Positions 1 to 7,422 of a stretch of 8,186 nucleotides of DNA are shown here, piece after piece. Below the pieces are notes generated by a model, which was given only the letters and a program-made list of their open reading frames with translations, searched no databases and was not told the DNA's origin. This stretch comes from Cycloclasticus sp. (GTDB lineage: Bacteria > Pseudomonadota > Gammaproteobacteria > Methylococcales > Cycloclasticaceae): contig DUCA01000220.1 in NCBI GenBank assembly GCA_012960055.1, forward strand, positions 1,296-9,481, in the 5' to 3' direction. Numbering within the stretch: the first letter of the stretch is position 1; every line of letters begins with the position of its first letter. The translations under genes and the position numbers were made by a program.

Positions 1-440
1 CCTATTAATACCGATTCAACCCACCAAGAATCTTGTGGTAATGGCGTTAAACCCGCCAGTAAGACTAAAACCGACATAACCAGCATGCCACGCGCGATAC
101 CAAAAAGAAAACCGGTAAAACGATCTGTACCAGAAAGCCCCGTTTTATCGACAATCTGACTGACTAAATGCGATAGCATTGAACCTAATATTAAGGTTAA
201 TAACAGAAGAATAATGAATGCAGCCGCAATTCGCACTGAAGGCACTTCGATATAATCAGTCAAAAAAACCGAGAAGGGCTGGCTAAATCTTACGCCAACG
301 ATAATTGAAGCAATCCAAGTACCCAGTGAAAAAGCTTCTTTAATTAAACCACGAAACAAGCCAATAAGCGCCGAAATAAAAATGACGCCAATAATGACAT
401 AATCTATCCAAATTAAATTACTTAAAACGTTAATACTCAC
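1..440 (-). CDS. cvpA: CvpA family membrane protein, C-terminus beyond window
   Basis: The frame starts at a GTG at 440, 10 bases after the dedD stop, with AGG nine bases ahead overlapping that stop. It runs open to the window edge (146 complete codons). The translation begins MSINVLSNLIWIDYVIIGVI and shows four hydrophobic segments at about residues 9-27, 38-50, 75-92 and 118-135. The family motifs are GLFRGLIKEAFSL after the first segment, DKTGLSGTDR at about 103-112, and FGIARG at about 117-122. CvpA is an inner-membrane protein needed for colicin V export in E. coli and linked to envelope stress and bile tolerance. Its biochemical role is unsettled. In the usual arrangement purF would follow just outside the window. 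About 15-40 C-terminal residues are probably missing. Confidence 0.93.
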   Translation of the reverse strand, partial: MSINVLSNLIWIDYVIIGVIFISALIGLFRGLIKEAFSLGTWIASIIVGVRFSQPFSVFLTDYIEVPSVRIAAAFIILLLLTLILGSMLSHLVSQIVDKTGLSGTDRFTGFLFGIARGMLVMSVLVLLAGLTPLPQDSWWVESVLI

Positions 441-450
441 AGATTAAAAC

Positions 451-966
451 CTAGGGATATTGAACAACAATGGCGTTTGCTAACATCTGTTCTTTTTGGA
501 GTTTCATCCTGATTACCTCTGCTTTTTCCTTATTTAATTCGGGGCCAATTCTAACTCGATATATTTCAGCTTCTTTTACCGCCGATTGTTCAACGAAGGC
601 AGTAAACCCTGCTTTTCTTAACTTGTCGGATAAGATATTTGCATTTTTTTCATCGGAAAAACTGCCGACTTGAACGACCCAAGCTGTAATACCTTCTATC
701 GGTTTGATTTTAGGCGGCTCAGGTATAGTTACGTTGGTCACCTTAACGCCATCATTTTCAGAAACTGAAACTTTGGCCAGCACCTCAAGCTCTTGTTCTG
801 GCAAGGCTAAAATCCGATAGTCTAGGTCTTTCGGCGCTTCAGGGATTTCAATTGCTATAACGCCTGAATCGGTAGGCTTTTGTCCAAAAAACATGGGGAC
901 AAAAATAACGGCAAGAGAAATAAGAATAACGGCGCCAATTAAACGTTGTTTTAGTGCTTGTTCCAT
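451..966 (-). CDS. dedD: DedD-like SPOR-domain inner-membrane protein
   Basis: This 171-residue protein has a short basic cytoplasmic start (MEQALKQRL), a single membrane segment at about residues 9-27 (IGAVILISLAVIFVPMFFG), a proline- and acid-rich linker to about residue 92, and a C-terminal SPOR domain at about 94-170 with WVVQVGSF, DKLRKAGF and YRVRIGP motifs. SPOR domains bind glycan strands stripped of stem peptides at the division septum, and DedD of E. coli is a septal divisome protein in exactly this folC-dedD-cvpA position. The linker is shorter than in E. coli DedD (about 220 residues in total). The ATG start is preceded by a pyrimidine-rich stretch with no evident ribosome site. 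The function is inferred from domain layout and context. Confidence 0.88.
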   Translation of the reverse strand: MEQALKQRLIGAVILISLAVIFVPMFFGQKPTDSGVIAIEIPEAPKDLDYRILALPEQELEVLAKVSVSENDGVKVTNVTIPEPPKIKPIEGITAWVVQVGSFSDEKNANILSDKLRKAGFTAFVEQSAVKEAEIYRVRIGPELNKEKAEVIRMKLQKEQMLANAIVVQYP

Positions 967-1006
967 AAGAAGAAATCAAACTGTTACTGATAGGTATTTG
1001 TTCGGC

Positions 1007-1012
1007 ATTATA
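1007..1012 (-). promoter_or_regulatory. Possible internal promoter -10 element before dedD
   Basis: The minus strand reads exactly TATAAT across the folC stop codon, about 40 bases before the dedD start. No convincing -35 hexamer lies 16-19 bases upstream (the nearest 17-spaced hexamer is AGTCGA), and there is no extended -10 TGN. The 41-base folC-dedD gap is the widest in the window, so an internal promoter for dedD-cvpA is possible but weakly supported. Confidence 0.25.
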
Positions 1013-2279
1013 GCGCTTCTAAACACGCTTCGACTACATAAAACGAACCAAAACATATAACTAAATCTTGTTTTTTGACAGTATTTTTTACTTGCTTAAA
1101 AGCGGTTTGTATACAGCTGTATCGTGAACAGGTTTGCAGTAATTCCTGACTAAGAAGTGCATCTAAACAATTAACGTCTTGAGTCCGTGTTGTGCTTAAC
1201 GGCGCTATATGCCAGTGGTCGATAAGCCCTATAAAAGGCTCGATAACTTGTTGCGCATTTTTGTCTGAAAGAATAGAAAAAACCGCGTGCGTTTTCCCCT
1301 CTCTTTTTAACTCTTTAATAAACCGAGCCAAAGCAATGGCGGATTCTTGGTTATGCGCTACGTCCAAGTAAATATCTGGGGCGGCACTTATTTGTTGTAG
1401 GCGTCCCGCTAAAGACACCTTGCGCAAACCCTCTTCAATACTTTTTTTATCTACCTGAATATCTGCAGCAATATGCGCTAATAAACTAATAACACCCGCT
1501 GAATTTTGAACTTGATGAGCACCCTTTAACGCCGGATAAGGGTATATGCCTGCAAACTTATGGTCCGCTTGCAACGCCCAATTAACTTGATGATGCTCGA
1601 TATTAAAATCAGCCCCTGCGGTGTTCAAATCGGTTCCTAATGATTCAGCGTACTCTTTAAGACTTTCAGGAACTGTTTCATCTGAACAGACCGCTTTTTG
1701 ATGCGACCTAAACACACCGGCTTTTTCTAAGGCTATTTTAGAGCGGTCATCACCCAGCCAATCGACATGGTCAATATGGATACTGGTAATTAAAACGGCA
1801 TTTGCATTGATGATATTAACGGCGTCAAGCCGACCACCCAACCCTACCTCAAGAATTTGAATATCTACGTTTCGACTTCCAAAGATATTTAATGCCGCCA
1901 AGGTGCCAAATTCAAAGTAACTTAAACTCGTCGCACCTCGTGCATTATCAATTAGGCTAAAAGAAGCCGTGATAGAGTCCTCCGCAACGACTTGCCCGTT
2001 GAGCCGTATTCTTTCGTTATACTTGATGAGGTGCGGCGTGCTATATACACCAACTCGATAACCTTCTGCTAACAGAATAGATTCCAATAATGCGACACTG
2101 GAACCCTTGCCATTCGTGCCTGCAACCGTAATGGTATAGATCGAATTGCTTGTCTCCGTTTTTAGACGTTTCCAAACTGATGAAACGCGCTCTAAGCCCA
2201 GATCAATTTCTTTTACATGACAGCTTTCCTGCCAAGACAACCAATCATCAAGAGAGGACGATTTATTGAGTTTATTAAT
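1008..2279 (-). CDS. folC: Bifunctional dihydrofolate synthase / folylpolyglutamate synthase FolC
   Basis: FolC adds glutamate to dihydropteroate, giving dihydrofolate, and extends the polyglutamate tail of tetrahydrofolates, using ATP. It belongs to the Mur-ligase-like family. Counting from an ATT start at 2279 gives 423 residues, close to the E. coli length. Seen are DDWLSWQESCHVKEIDLGLE near residues 11-30, the P-loop TVAGTNGKGS ending at about residue 61, YSTPHL, ILEVGLGGRLDAVNII, SIHIDHVDWLGDDRSKIALEKAGVFR in two adjoining pieces, LAGRLQ, DVAHN, and a final FGSFYVVE. The first conventional alternative start is TTG at 2240 (410 residues). Starting there would cut into the conserved W-L-S block that E. 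coli FolC also has, so the upstream ATT is preferred. The codons between the accD stop and 2240 contain no ATG, GTG or TTG in frame. Identity is certain; the start is inferred. Confidence 0.93.
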   Translation of the reverse strand: MNKLNKSSSLDDWLSWQESCHVKEIDLGLERVSSVWKRLKTETSNSIYTITVAGTNGKGSSVALLESILLAEGYRVGVYSTPHLIKYNERIRLNGQVVAEDSITASFSLIDNARGATSLSYFEFGTLAALNIFGSRNVDIQILEVGLGGRLDAVNIINANAVLITSIHIDHVDWLGDDRSKIALEKAGVFRSHQKAVCSDETVPESLKEYAESLGTDLNTAGADFNIEHHQVNWALQADHKFAGIYPYPALKGAHQVQNSAGVISLLAHIAADIQVDKKSIEEGLRKVSLAGRLQQISAAPDIYLDVAHNQESAIALARFIKELKREGKTHAVFSILSDKNAQQVIEPFIGLIDHWHIAPLSTTRTQDVNCLDALLSQELLQTCSRYSCIQTAFKQVKNTVKKQDLVICFGSFYVVEACLEAL

Positions 2280-2287
2280 AAACGGTT

Positions 2288-2293
2288 CTCTTA
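2288..2293 (-). promoter_or_regulatory. Ribosome-binding site supporting an ATT start for folC
   Basis: The minus strand reads TAAGAG, overlapping the accD stop codon (TAA), and lies eight bases before the in-frame ATT at 2279. The spacing and sequence fit a Shine-Dalgarno element, while the later in-frame TTG at 2240 has nothing comparable in front of it. This is the main local evidence that folC begins at a rare ATT codon. Confidence 0.55.
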
Positions 2294-3178
2294 AGCGTTT
2301 GCGGATTCAGGACTTTCCAATGAATGATGTCCTGCGTGAAGCAATGATAAAACCTCTGTTACCGTTGTTCGCATCTCTCTGCGATCAATAATCATGTCGA
2401 TAGCGCCATGTTCAAGTAAAAACTCACTGCGCTGAAACCCTTCTGGCAACTTCTCACTCACTGTTTGCTCAATAACACGCTGACCAGCAAACCCAATCAA
2501 GGCATTAGGTTCTGCAATATGCACATCACCCAGCATAGCTAAACTAGCAGAAACGCCACCCATTGTAGGGTCTGTTAGAACGGAAATAAAAGGTATCTTA
2601 TTTTCGGCCAACTTGGCTAAAGCCGCGCTAGTTTTTGCCATTTGGAATAACGAAAACAACGATTCCTGCATACGCGCGCCGCCACTAGATGAGAAGCAAA
2701 CCAATGGAATATTAAATTTAATTGATGCATTGACTGCTTGAACGAATCGCTCACCAACAACAGAGCCCATTGAACCGCCCATAAATGAGAAATCAAAAGC
2801 AGCAACAACAAGGTCCATTTCCAAAACCTTGCCTTTCATAACGACTAAAGCATCCGTCTCACCGGTTTTTTTTACTGCTGTCGCATGGCGGTCTTTGTAT
2901 TTTTTACTGTCTTTGAATTTCAATGGGTCAAGTGAGCGAACCTCAGCGCCTATTTCTTCTCTGCCCGCTTCATCCAGAAATGAATCAAGGCGACTACGCC
3001 CACTTAGCCGCTGGTGGTGATCACATTTCGGACAAACGTGTAAATTACTCTCTAAATCAGTTTTATACAGTACACTTTTGCAACTAGTACATTTGCACCA
3101 TAGTCCTTCAGGCACAGAGCCTTTTGACTTGCCTTTAAGCTTTATGCCATTGGGTATTAATTTTTCAAACCAACTCAT
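2291..3178 (-). CDS. accD: Acetyl-CoA carboxylase carboxyltransferase beta subunit AccD
   Basis: AccD and AccA form the carboxyltransferase that moves CO2 from biotin-BCCP to acetyl-CoA, the committed step of fatty acid synthesis. The 295-residue protein has an N-terminal four-cysteine zinc ribbon with C30, C33, C49 and C52 (spaced CxxC...CxxC). One additional cysteine at position 28 is not expected to be a ligand. The crotonase-fold carboxyltransferase domain follows, with FMGGSMGSVVG at 132-142, SSSGGARMQE at 163-172, TMGGVSAS at 205-212 and GFAGQRVIEQT at 229-239. The ATG start is preceded by AGGTGA, and a second AAGG overlaps the trpA stop. The coding strand has a run of eight A residues at codons 102-105 with the frame intact. 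In E. coli accD is also followed by folC, dedD and cvpA. Confidence 0.98.
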   Translation of the reverse strand: MSWFEKLIPNGIKLKGKSKGSVPEGLWCKCTSCKSVLYKTDLESNLHVCPKCDHHQRLSGRSRLDSFLDEAGREEIGAEVRSLDPLKFKDSKKYKDRHATAVKKTGETDALVVMKGKVLEMDLVVAAFDFSFMGGSMGSVVGERFVQAVNASIKFNIPLVCFSSSGGARMQESLFSLFQMAKTSAALAKLAENKIPFISVLTDPTMGGVSASLAMLGDVHIAEPNALIGFAGQRVIEQTVSEKLPEGFQRSEFLLEHGAIDMIIDRREMRTTVTEVLSLLHAGHHSLESPESANA

Positions 3179-3192
3179 ATGTCACCTAACCT

Positions 3193-4008
3193 TCATTGTT
3201 GTGTTGTCGCGTCCATTGCTGTTCGCATCTCGCTTAACATAGTCGAGATGGCTTGCTGCGCTTGCTCTTCATCATCCGAATGATGGGTTATACAATTAAT
3301 TAGCGCACTGCCCACCACGACACCGTCGCCTATTTTAGCAATATTAGCAGCGATCTCGGCATTTTTAACACCAAATCCAATCACTACAGGTAAAGATGTA
3401 TGTTGTTTGATTTGCGTTAACTTAGTTTGCACATCATTTAACTCAAGGTGGCCCGCACCCGTAACACCTTTTAGTGAAACATAATAAATATAACCTTTTG
3501 CTACGGCTGCGATTTTCTTAATGCGCGTTTCATTACTGGTTGGGGATAATAAAAAAATCGGTGCAATATCATGCTTATCGTACGCTTTAAGTAAATCAGC
3601 GCTTTCTTCTGGCGGAATATCAACTGTTAACACACCGTCTACACCGGCTTGAGCTGCTTTGTCAGCAAATGTTTCATAGCCCATGAATTCTATTGGGTTT
3701 AAGTAGCCCATTAAAATAACCGGCGTTGATTGGTCCGTTTCCCTAAATAAACGCACGATCTCTATAACGCCTTTTAAAGACATGCCTGCTTCAAGCGCTC
3801 TTTCACTGGCTTTTTGAATCACCGGCCCATCAGCCATTGGGTCTGAAAATGGCACGCCTAATTCAATAATATTGGCTCCAGCTTTAACCATCTCATGCAT
3901 ACACGTTAGGGTAAATTTGGCGCTAGGATCGCCCGCTGTAACAAAAGGCACCAATGCTTTCTTATTTGCCGCCTTAAGCTCTTCAAAGCATTGTTCTAAA
4001 CGGCTCAC
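3193..4008 (-). CDS. trpA: Tryptophan synthase alpha subunit TrpA
   Basis: TrpA cleaves indole-3-glycerol phosphate to indole and glyceraldehyde 3-phosphate, then passes indole to TrpB through the complex's tunnel. The 271 residues align in numbering with E. coli TrpA. The catalytic E49 and D60 lie in IIELGVPFSDPMADGPVIQ, Y175 in the IYYVSLKGVTG segment, and the phosphate-binding GFG at 211-213 and GS at 233-234. The start is GTG inside a GTGA overlap with the trpB stop. A GAGGGG sequence lies eight bases upstream of it, giving both a ribosome site and termination-reinitiation coupling. The C-terminal 25 or so residues are glutamine-rich and not distinctive. Its TGA stop is 14 bases from accD. 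Confidence 0.98.
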   Translation of the reverse strand: MSRLEQCFEELKAANKKALVPFVTAGDPSAKFTLTCMHEMVKAGANIIELGVPFSDPMADGPVIQKASERALEAGMSLKGVIEIVRLFRETDQSTPVILMGYLNPIEFMGYETFADKAAQAGVDGVLTVDIPPEESADLLKAYDKHDIAPIFLLSPTSNETRIKKIAAVAKGYIYYVSLKGVTGAGHLELNDVQTKLTQIKQHTSLPVVIGFGVKNAEIAANIAKIGDGVVVGSALINCITHHSDDEEQAQQAISTMLSEMRTAMDATTQQ

Positions 4009-5237
4009 AGTTCAATCCCCTCAATTTTTGCAACGGTGAAAATGTCTTTATCGCCACGACCCGACAAACAAACTAATATCGCTTTATCTTTATCCATTGT
4101 TTTTGCTAACTTCGTTGCATAGGCAACCGCATGGCTCGACTCTAATGCAGGAATAATGCCTTCAACACGAGTTAATTGGTGAAAGGCTGCTAACGCCTCA
4201 TCATCTTTAATATTCACGTACTCAGCCCGACCAATATCTTTTAACCAAGAATGCTCTGGCCCAACGCCCGGGTAATCTAAACCTGCTGAAATTGAATGTG
4301 TTTCAATAATTTCACCATTTTCATCGGCCATTAAATAGGTTCGGTTTCCATGTAGTACACCGGGTTTACCCGCACATAAAGGCGCGGAATGCTTGCCTGT
4401 TTCAACACCTAAACCAGCGGCTTCAACGCCATAAATAGCCACGCCATCATCACCAATAAACGGGTGGAAAAGCCCAATAGCATTGGAGCCGCCACCAACA
4501 CAAGCAACCAAGGCGTCAGGCAAAGCCCCCGTTTTTGCCAACATTTGTTCGCGTGCCTCACGGCCGATGATTGTTTGAAAATCTCTTACCATTGCCGGAT
4601 ACGGGTGCGGGCCCGCCACCGTGCCAATAATGTAATAGGTATTATCAATGTTAGTCACCCAATCACGAAGGGCTTCATTTAATGCATCTTTAAGTGTTTG
4701 CGAACCCGAGGTCACCGGCACCACTGTCGCGCCTAATAAACGCATACGGTAAACATTTGGCGACTGGCGTTGAATATCTTCCGCGCCCATATAAACCACA
4801 CACTCTAAGCCTAAACGCGCTGCGACTGTCGCCGTTGCAACACCGTGTTGTCCAGCACCTGTTTCTGCAATAATTCGAGTTTTCCCCATGCGCTTAGCCA
4901 ATAATGCCTGGCCAATCGTATTATTTATTTTATGAGCGCCGGTGTGATTTAAGTCTTCTCTTTTAAGGTAGATTTGGGCACCACCCGTTTCACGGCTCAA
5001 ACGTTCGGCGTGATAGATAGGCGAAGGTCGCCCGACATAATCTTGTAGATCTGCATCCAATTCCGCCAAAAACTCAGGGTCTTGCATGTATTTGGCGTAA
5101 GCAGCATTTAATTCTTCGATGGATTCCATCAATGTTTCGGCAACAAACAAACCACCATAAGGGCCGAAATGGCCGTTTTCGTCTGGCAAGTCGTAGTTCT
5201 TAACCGCTGATTGTTTTGATTGATTACTGGTTGGCAC
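4005..5237 (-). CDS. trpB: Tryptophan synthase beta subunit TrpB
   Basis: TrpB is the PLP-dependent subunit that joins indole, channelled from TrpA, to serine. The 410-residue protein is the standard TrpB1 type. N-terminal FGPYGGLFVAETLM is at residues 24-37. KREDLNHTGAHKINN carries the Schiff-base lysine K103. AETGAGQHG contains the catalytic glutamate E125, and GGGSNAIG (248-255) is the PLP phosphate-binding loop. Near the C-terminus are EGIIPALESSHA and VCLSGRGDKD. The start is GTG at 5237, behind a good ribosome site within trpF. The first roughly 20 residues are a polar, non-conserved extension compared with E. coli, and similar leaders occur in Pseudomonas-type TrpB. The gene overlaps trpF by 14 bases and trpA by 4, which favours matched synthesis of the alpha2beta2 complex. 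Confidence 0.98.
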   Translation of the reverse strand: MPTSNQSKQSAVKNYDLPDENGHFGPYGGLFVAETLMESIEELNAAYAKYMQDPEFLAELDADLQDYVGRPSPIYHAERLSRETGGAQIYLKREDLNHTGAHKINNTIGQALLAKRMGKTRIIAETGAGQHGVATATVAARLGLECVVYMGAEDIQRQSPNVYRMRLLGATVVPVTSGSQTLKDALNEALRDWVTNIDNTYYIIGTVAGPHPYPAMVRDFQTIIGREAREQMLAKTGALPDALVACVGGGSNAIGLFHPFIGDDGVAIYGVEAAGLGVETGKHSAPLCAGKPGVLHGNRTYLMADENGEIIETHSISAGLDYPGVGPEHSWLKDIGRAEYVNIKDDEALAAFHQLTRVEGIIPALESSHAVAYATKLAKTMDKDKAILVCLSGRGDKDIFTVAKIEGIEL

Positions 5238-5853
5238 GTTTTACCTCATGCATAAATTGTTGTATTAATGTGTGGTCTTTCACACCTTTGCTTTTTTCCA
5301 CACCGCTGCTCACATCAACAGCGTATACCGTTGTTGAGCAAATAGCGTCACGTACATTATCAGCCGTTAACCCACCGGCTAGAATCAATGGCAAAGAACA
5401 TTCCGTTGGCAATAAGCTCCAATCAAATGTTTTGCCTGTTCCACCGTATTGAGCACTGTCGAAGGCATCTATCAATAAGCCACACGCCGAATGATACGTT
5501 GCTGCAACATCATCTAAACGGGTGTCTTGTTGTATTCGTATAGCCTTCATATAAGGTCTATTAAAGGAGTTACAAAATGCTTCATCTTCATCACCATGGA
5601 ATTGGAGAACGTCTATGTATGTTGATTTCAAAACATCGCAAACATACTCATAACTTGGATTAACAAATAACGCTACTTTATTGATAAATGGCGGTATTTT
5701 ATCAATTATTTCAGTAGATTTTGCTATATCTATATACCGAGGGCTGGCTTCATAAAACACAAATCCCAAGGCGTCAGCACCCGCAGTTACTGCTGCCAAT
5801 GCATCTTCAACTTGTGTGATACCGCAAATTTTAACACGGACTCTGGATGACAT
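5224..5853 (-). CDS. trpF: Phosphoribosylanthranilate isomerase TrpF
   Basis: TrpF catalyses the Amadori rearrangement of N-(5'-phosphoribosyl)anthranilate to CdRP in tryptophan synthesis. This is the monofunctional form of 209 residues, not the TrpC-TrpF fusion of enteric bacteria. Landmarks: KICGIT at residues 8-13 with catalytic general base C10; GADALGFVFYEASPRY at 25-40; LQFHGDE around 83-89; LLIDAF with the likely general acid D129; GGTGKTFDW at about 136-144; and the phosphate-binding LILAGGLTADNV and AVDVSSGVE segments near the C-terminus. The ATG start lies 3 bases after the truA stop with only a weak ribosome site (TAGAAA), pointing to coupling. Its 3' end overlaps trpB by 14 bases and contains the trpB ribosome-binding site. 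A TrpC partner must be encoded elsewhere. Confidence 0.97.
   Translation of the reverse strand: MSSRVRVKICGITQVEDALAAVTAGADALGFVFYEASPRYIDIAKSTEIIDKIPPFINKVALFVNPSYEYVCDVLKSTYIDVLQFHGDEDEAFCNSFNRPYMKAIRIQQDTRLDDVAATYHSACGLLIDAFDSAQYGGTGKTFDWSLLPTECSLPLILAGGLTADNVRDAICSTTVYAVDVSSGVEKSKGVKDHTLIQQFMHEVKRANQ
5243..5248 (-). promoter_or_regulatory. Ribosome-binding site of trpB inside trpF
   Basis: On the minus strand TGAGGT precedes the trpB GTG by six bases (TAAAAC). It is one of the clearest Shine-Dalgarno sequences in the window and lies inside the last trpF codons. It decides the GTG at 5237 as the trpB start, since no in-frame ATG exists before the conserved N-terminal residues. Ribosomes finishing trpF would pass directly over it. 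Confidence 0.75.
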
Positions 5854-5856
5854 TTT

Positions 5857-6669
5857 CTAGTTAACCGTTGGTTTATTTTCTATTATCTCAGCTAAGGGCT
5901 TAAAAGCATCCTGCACATCAATACCGTGTCGCTTTGGGTAATAAACACCTTTAAAATACAAGCCATTTGGCACAGCAGTCACACCGGCCAGCTTACGATC
6001 TTTAGCGTCCAAGACCTCCCTAACCCAAGATGTGGGCTTCTCTCCTAACCCAACCGGCAATAAAGTGCCGACGATATTCCTGACCATATGGTGCAAAAAA
6101 GCACTCGCAATAATATCAATGGTTATTTTATCATTATCGCGCTTAATAGATATCGAATGCATTCGCTTTATTGGTGATTTTGCTTGGCAACCGTGCGCTC
6201 TAAATGATGAAAAGTCATGCTCGCCTAATAAATGGTTTGCGCCCTCTTGCATTAGCTTGCTGTCTAGCGGCAGAAAAATGGTTGAAACGTGCTTTCGGTA
6301 TAATGCTGATTTAACCCAGCGGTTCAGAATTTCATAGCGATAATAACGTGCAGCGGCAGAATAACGCGCATGAAACTCATCGCCTACTTCTTTAATCCAG
6401 ACGATTCGAATATCTCCAGGTAAGTTAGCATTCGTGCCATGTACCCAGTGGTGCATTTCCCGCACTTTGTCGGTTTCAAAGTGAACAACCTGTTCAAACG
6501 CATGAACACCCGCGTCTGTACGGCCAGCACAAACAACTGAAACAGCATGTGAAGCCAAAACTGATAGCGCCTTCTCAACCGCCTCTTGTACCGTTAACGG
6601 GGTGTTTTTTTGACGTTGCCAGCCATGGTAACGGGTACCGTCATATTCAACACCTAATGCCAGCTTCAC
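5857..6669 (-). CDS. truA: tRNA pseudouridine(38-40) synthase TruA
   Basis: TruA converts uridines 38, 39 and 40 of the tRNA anticodon arm to pseudouridine. The 270-residue length equals that of the E. coli enzyme. Seen in the sequence are the N-terminal YDGTRYHGWQRQ motif (residues 9-20), GRTDAGVHA with the catalytic aspartate D52, the ARYSAAARYYRYEI segment (101-114) carrying the conserved tyrosine, the H-D-F-S-S-F motif near 151-156, and FLHHMVRNIVG (191-201). The start is GTG, 12 bases after the pdxJ stop, with a weak CGAG upstream. The in-frame match to family N-termini supports this start. The TAG stop is 3 bases from trpF, so the two are probably coupled. The truA-trpF pairing is common in gammaproteobacteria. 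Codons 19-22 contain a run of seven A residues, with the reading frame intact. Confidence 0.97.
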   Translation of the reverse strand: MKLALGVEYDGTRYHGWQRQKNTPLTVQEAVEKALSVLASHAVSVVCAGRTDAGVHAFEQVVHFETDKVREMHHWVHGTNANLPGDIRIVWIKEVGDEFHARYSAAARYYRYEILNRWVKSALYRKHVSTIFLPLDSKLMQEGANHLLGEHDFSSFRAHGCQAKSPIKRMHSISIKRDNDKITIDIIASAFLHHMVRNIVGTLLPVGLGEKPTSWVREVLDAKDRKLAGVTAVPNGLYFKGVYYPKRHGIDVQDAFKPLAEIIENKPTVN

Positions 6670-6681
6670 TCTACAAGCTCG

Positions 6682-7422
6682 TTAACGGCAACGTGCTTGT
6701 CGCATCAATGCTTTCATGTCTTTAACAGCGGCATCTAAACCGCTGATAACAGCCCGTGCAATGATGGAATGACCGATGTTTAACTCAATAATTTCAGGTA
6801 TTTGAGCAATGGCCTCTACGTTATGAAAATGTAGCCCGTGCCCTGCATTAACCTGCAGCCCTTTGTCATGCGCATAACGTGCCGCTTGCTGCAAGCGTTC
6901 AAGTTCCTTTGCCTGCGCCCCTTCAGATGTTGCATCGGCATAACAGCCCGTATGCAGTTCCAATAGAGTTGCTCCGGCTTCTTTAACGGCATCAATTTGT
7001 TCGTTATCCGGGTCTATGAACGGTGAAATTAAAATTCCTGCTGATGATAACGTTGAACAGGCTTGCTTTAATCGGTTAAAGTTACCAGCGACATCTAAAC
7101 CCCCTTCAGTGGTCAGTTCTTCACGCTTCTCAGGTACTAGACAGCACGACACTGGTTTGACACCACAGGCAATGTCAATCATTTCATCCGTCACGGCTAA
7201 TTCTAAGTTTAAACGGGTATGAATATTCGACACGATATCGAGCACATCTTGATCTTTAATGTGTCTTCGGTCTTCTCGCAGGTGAATGGTAATTCCATCC
7301 GCGCCAGCCCTTTCAGCTACAAAGGCGGCATCAAGTGGTGACGGGTAATCCGTTCCGCGTGCATTTCTTAATGTGGCGACATGATCAATATTAACGCCAA
7401 GTAAAATAGGATTGTTATGCAT
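6682..7422 (-). CDS. pdxJ: Pyridoxine 5'-phosphate synthase PdxJ
   Basis: PdxJ condenses 1-deoxy-D-xylulose 5-phosphate with 3-amino-2-oxopropyl phosphate (made by PdxA) to give pyridoxine 5'-phosphate in the DXP-dependent vitamin B6 route. The 246-residue protein has the TIM-barrel family signature from its start: VNIDHVATLRNARGTDYPSP at about residues 10-29. The catalytic residues known from E. coli appear as H47 (in TIHLREDRRHI), E74 (in LNLELA) and H195 (in NAGHGLH), each offset by two from the E. coli numbering. The start is ATG, 16 bases after the recO stop. No purine-rich ribosome site is visible before it, so translation may depend on coupling to recO. The usual downstream neighbour acpS is absent; truA follows 12 bases later. 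Confidence 0.97.
   Translation of the reverse strand: MHNNPILLGVNIDHVATLRNARGTDYPSPLDAAFVAERAGADGITIHLREDRRHIKDQDVLDIVSNIHTRLNLELAVTDEMIDIACGVKPVSCCLVPEKREELTTEGGLDVAGNFNRLKQACSTLSSAGILISPFIDPDNEQIDAVKEAGATLLELHTGCYADATSEGAQAKELERLQQAARYAHDKGLQVNAGHGLHFHNVEAIAQIPEIIELNIGHSIIARAVISGLDAAVKDMKALMRQARCR

Noticed and set aside
2866..2873. Run of eight A residues on the coding strand of accD, a possible slippage or phase-variation tract.
   Set aside because: It encodes Lys-Lys in a region where the frame and family alignment are continuous. AccD is normally essential, so phase variation is implausible.
6032..6337. Plus-strand open frame of 101 codons opposite truA.
   Set aside because: It lies entirely antisense to a well-supported gene, has no recognisable domain, and looks like a shadow frame. 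The other plus-strand frames (for example around 470-673 and 5216-5452) were rejected for the same reason.
6591..6600. Perfect palindrome CCGTTAACGG within truA, with a related CGTTAACGG near 6680 at the pdxJ end, considered as an operator pair.
   Set aside because: Both are inside or at the edge of coding sequence, the second is not a full palindrome with the same arms, and short GTTAAC-containing strings recur by chance.
6605..6615. A_AAA_AAC slippery heptamer in frame at codons 20-22 of truA, which could allow -1 frameshifting.
   Set aside because: The truA frame is intact and full length, a -1 shift would reach a TGA about ten codons on, and no Shine-Dalgarno-like stimulator with a stable downstream hairpin was recognised. 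Probably just Gln-Lys-Asn codon choice.
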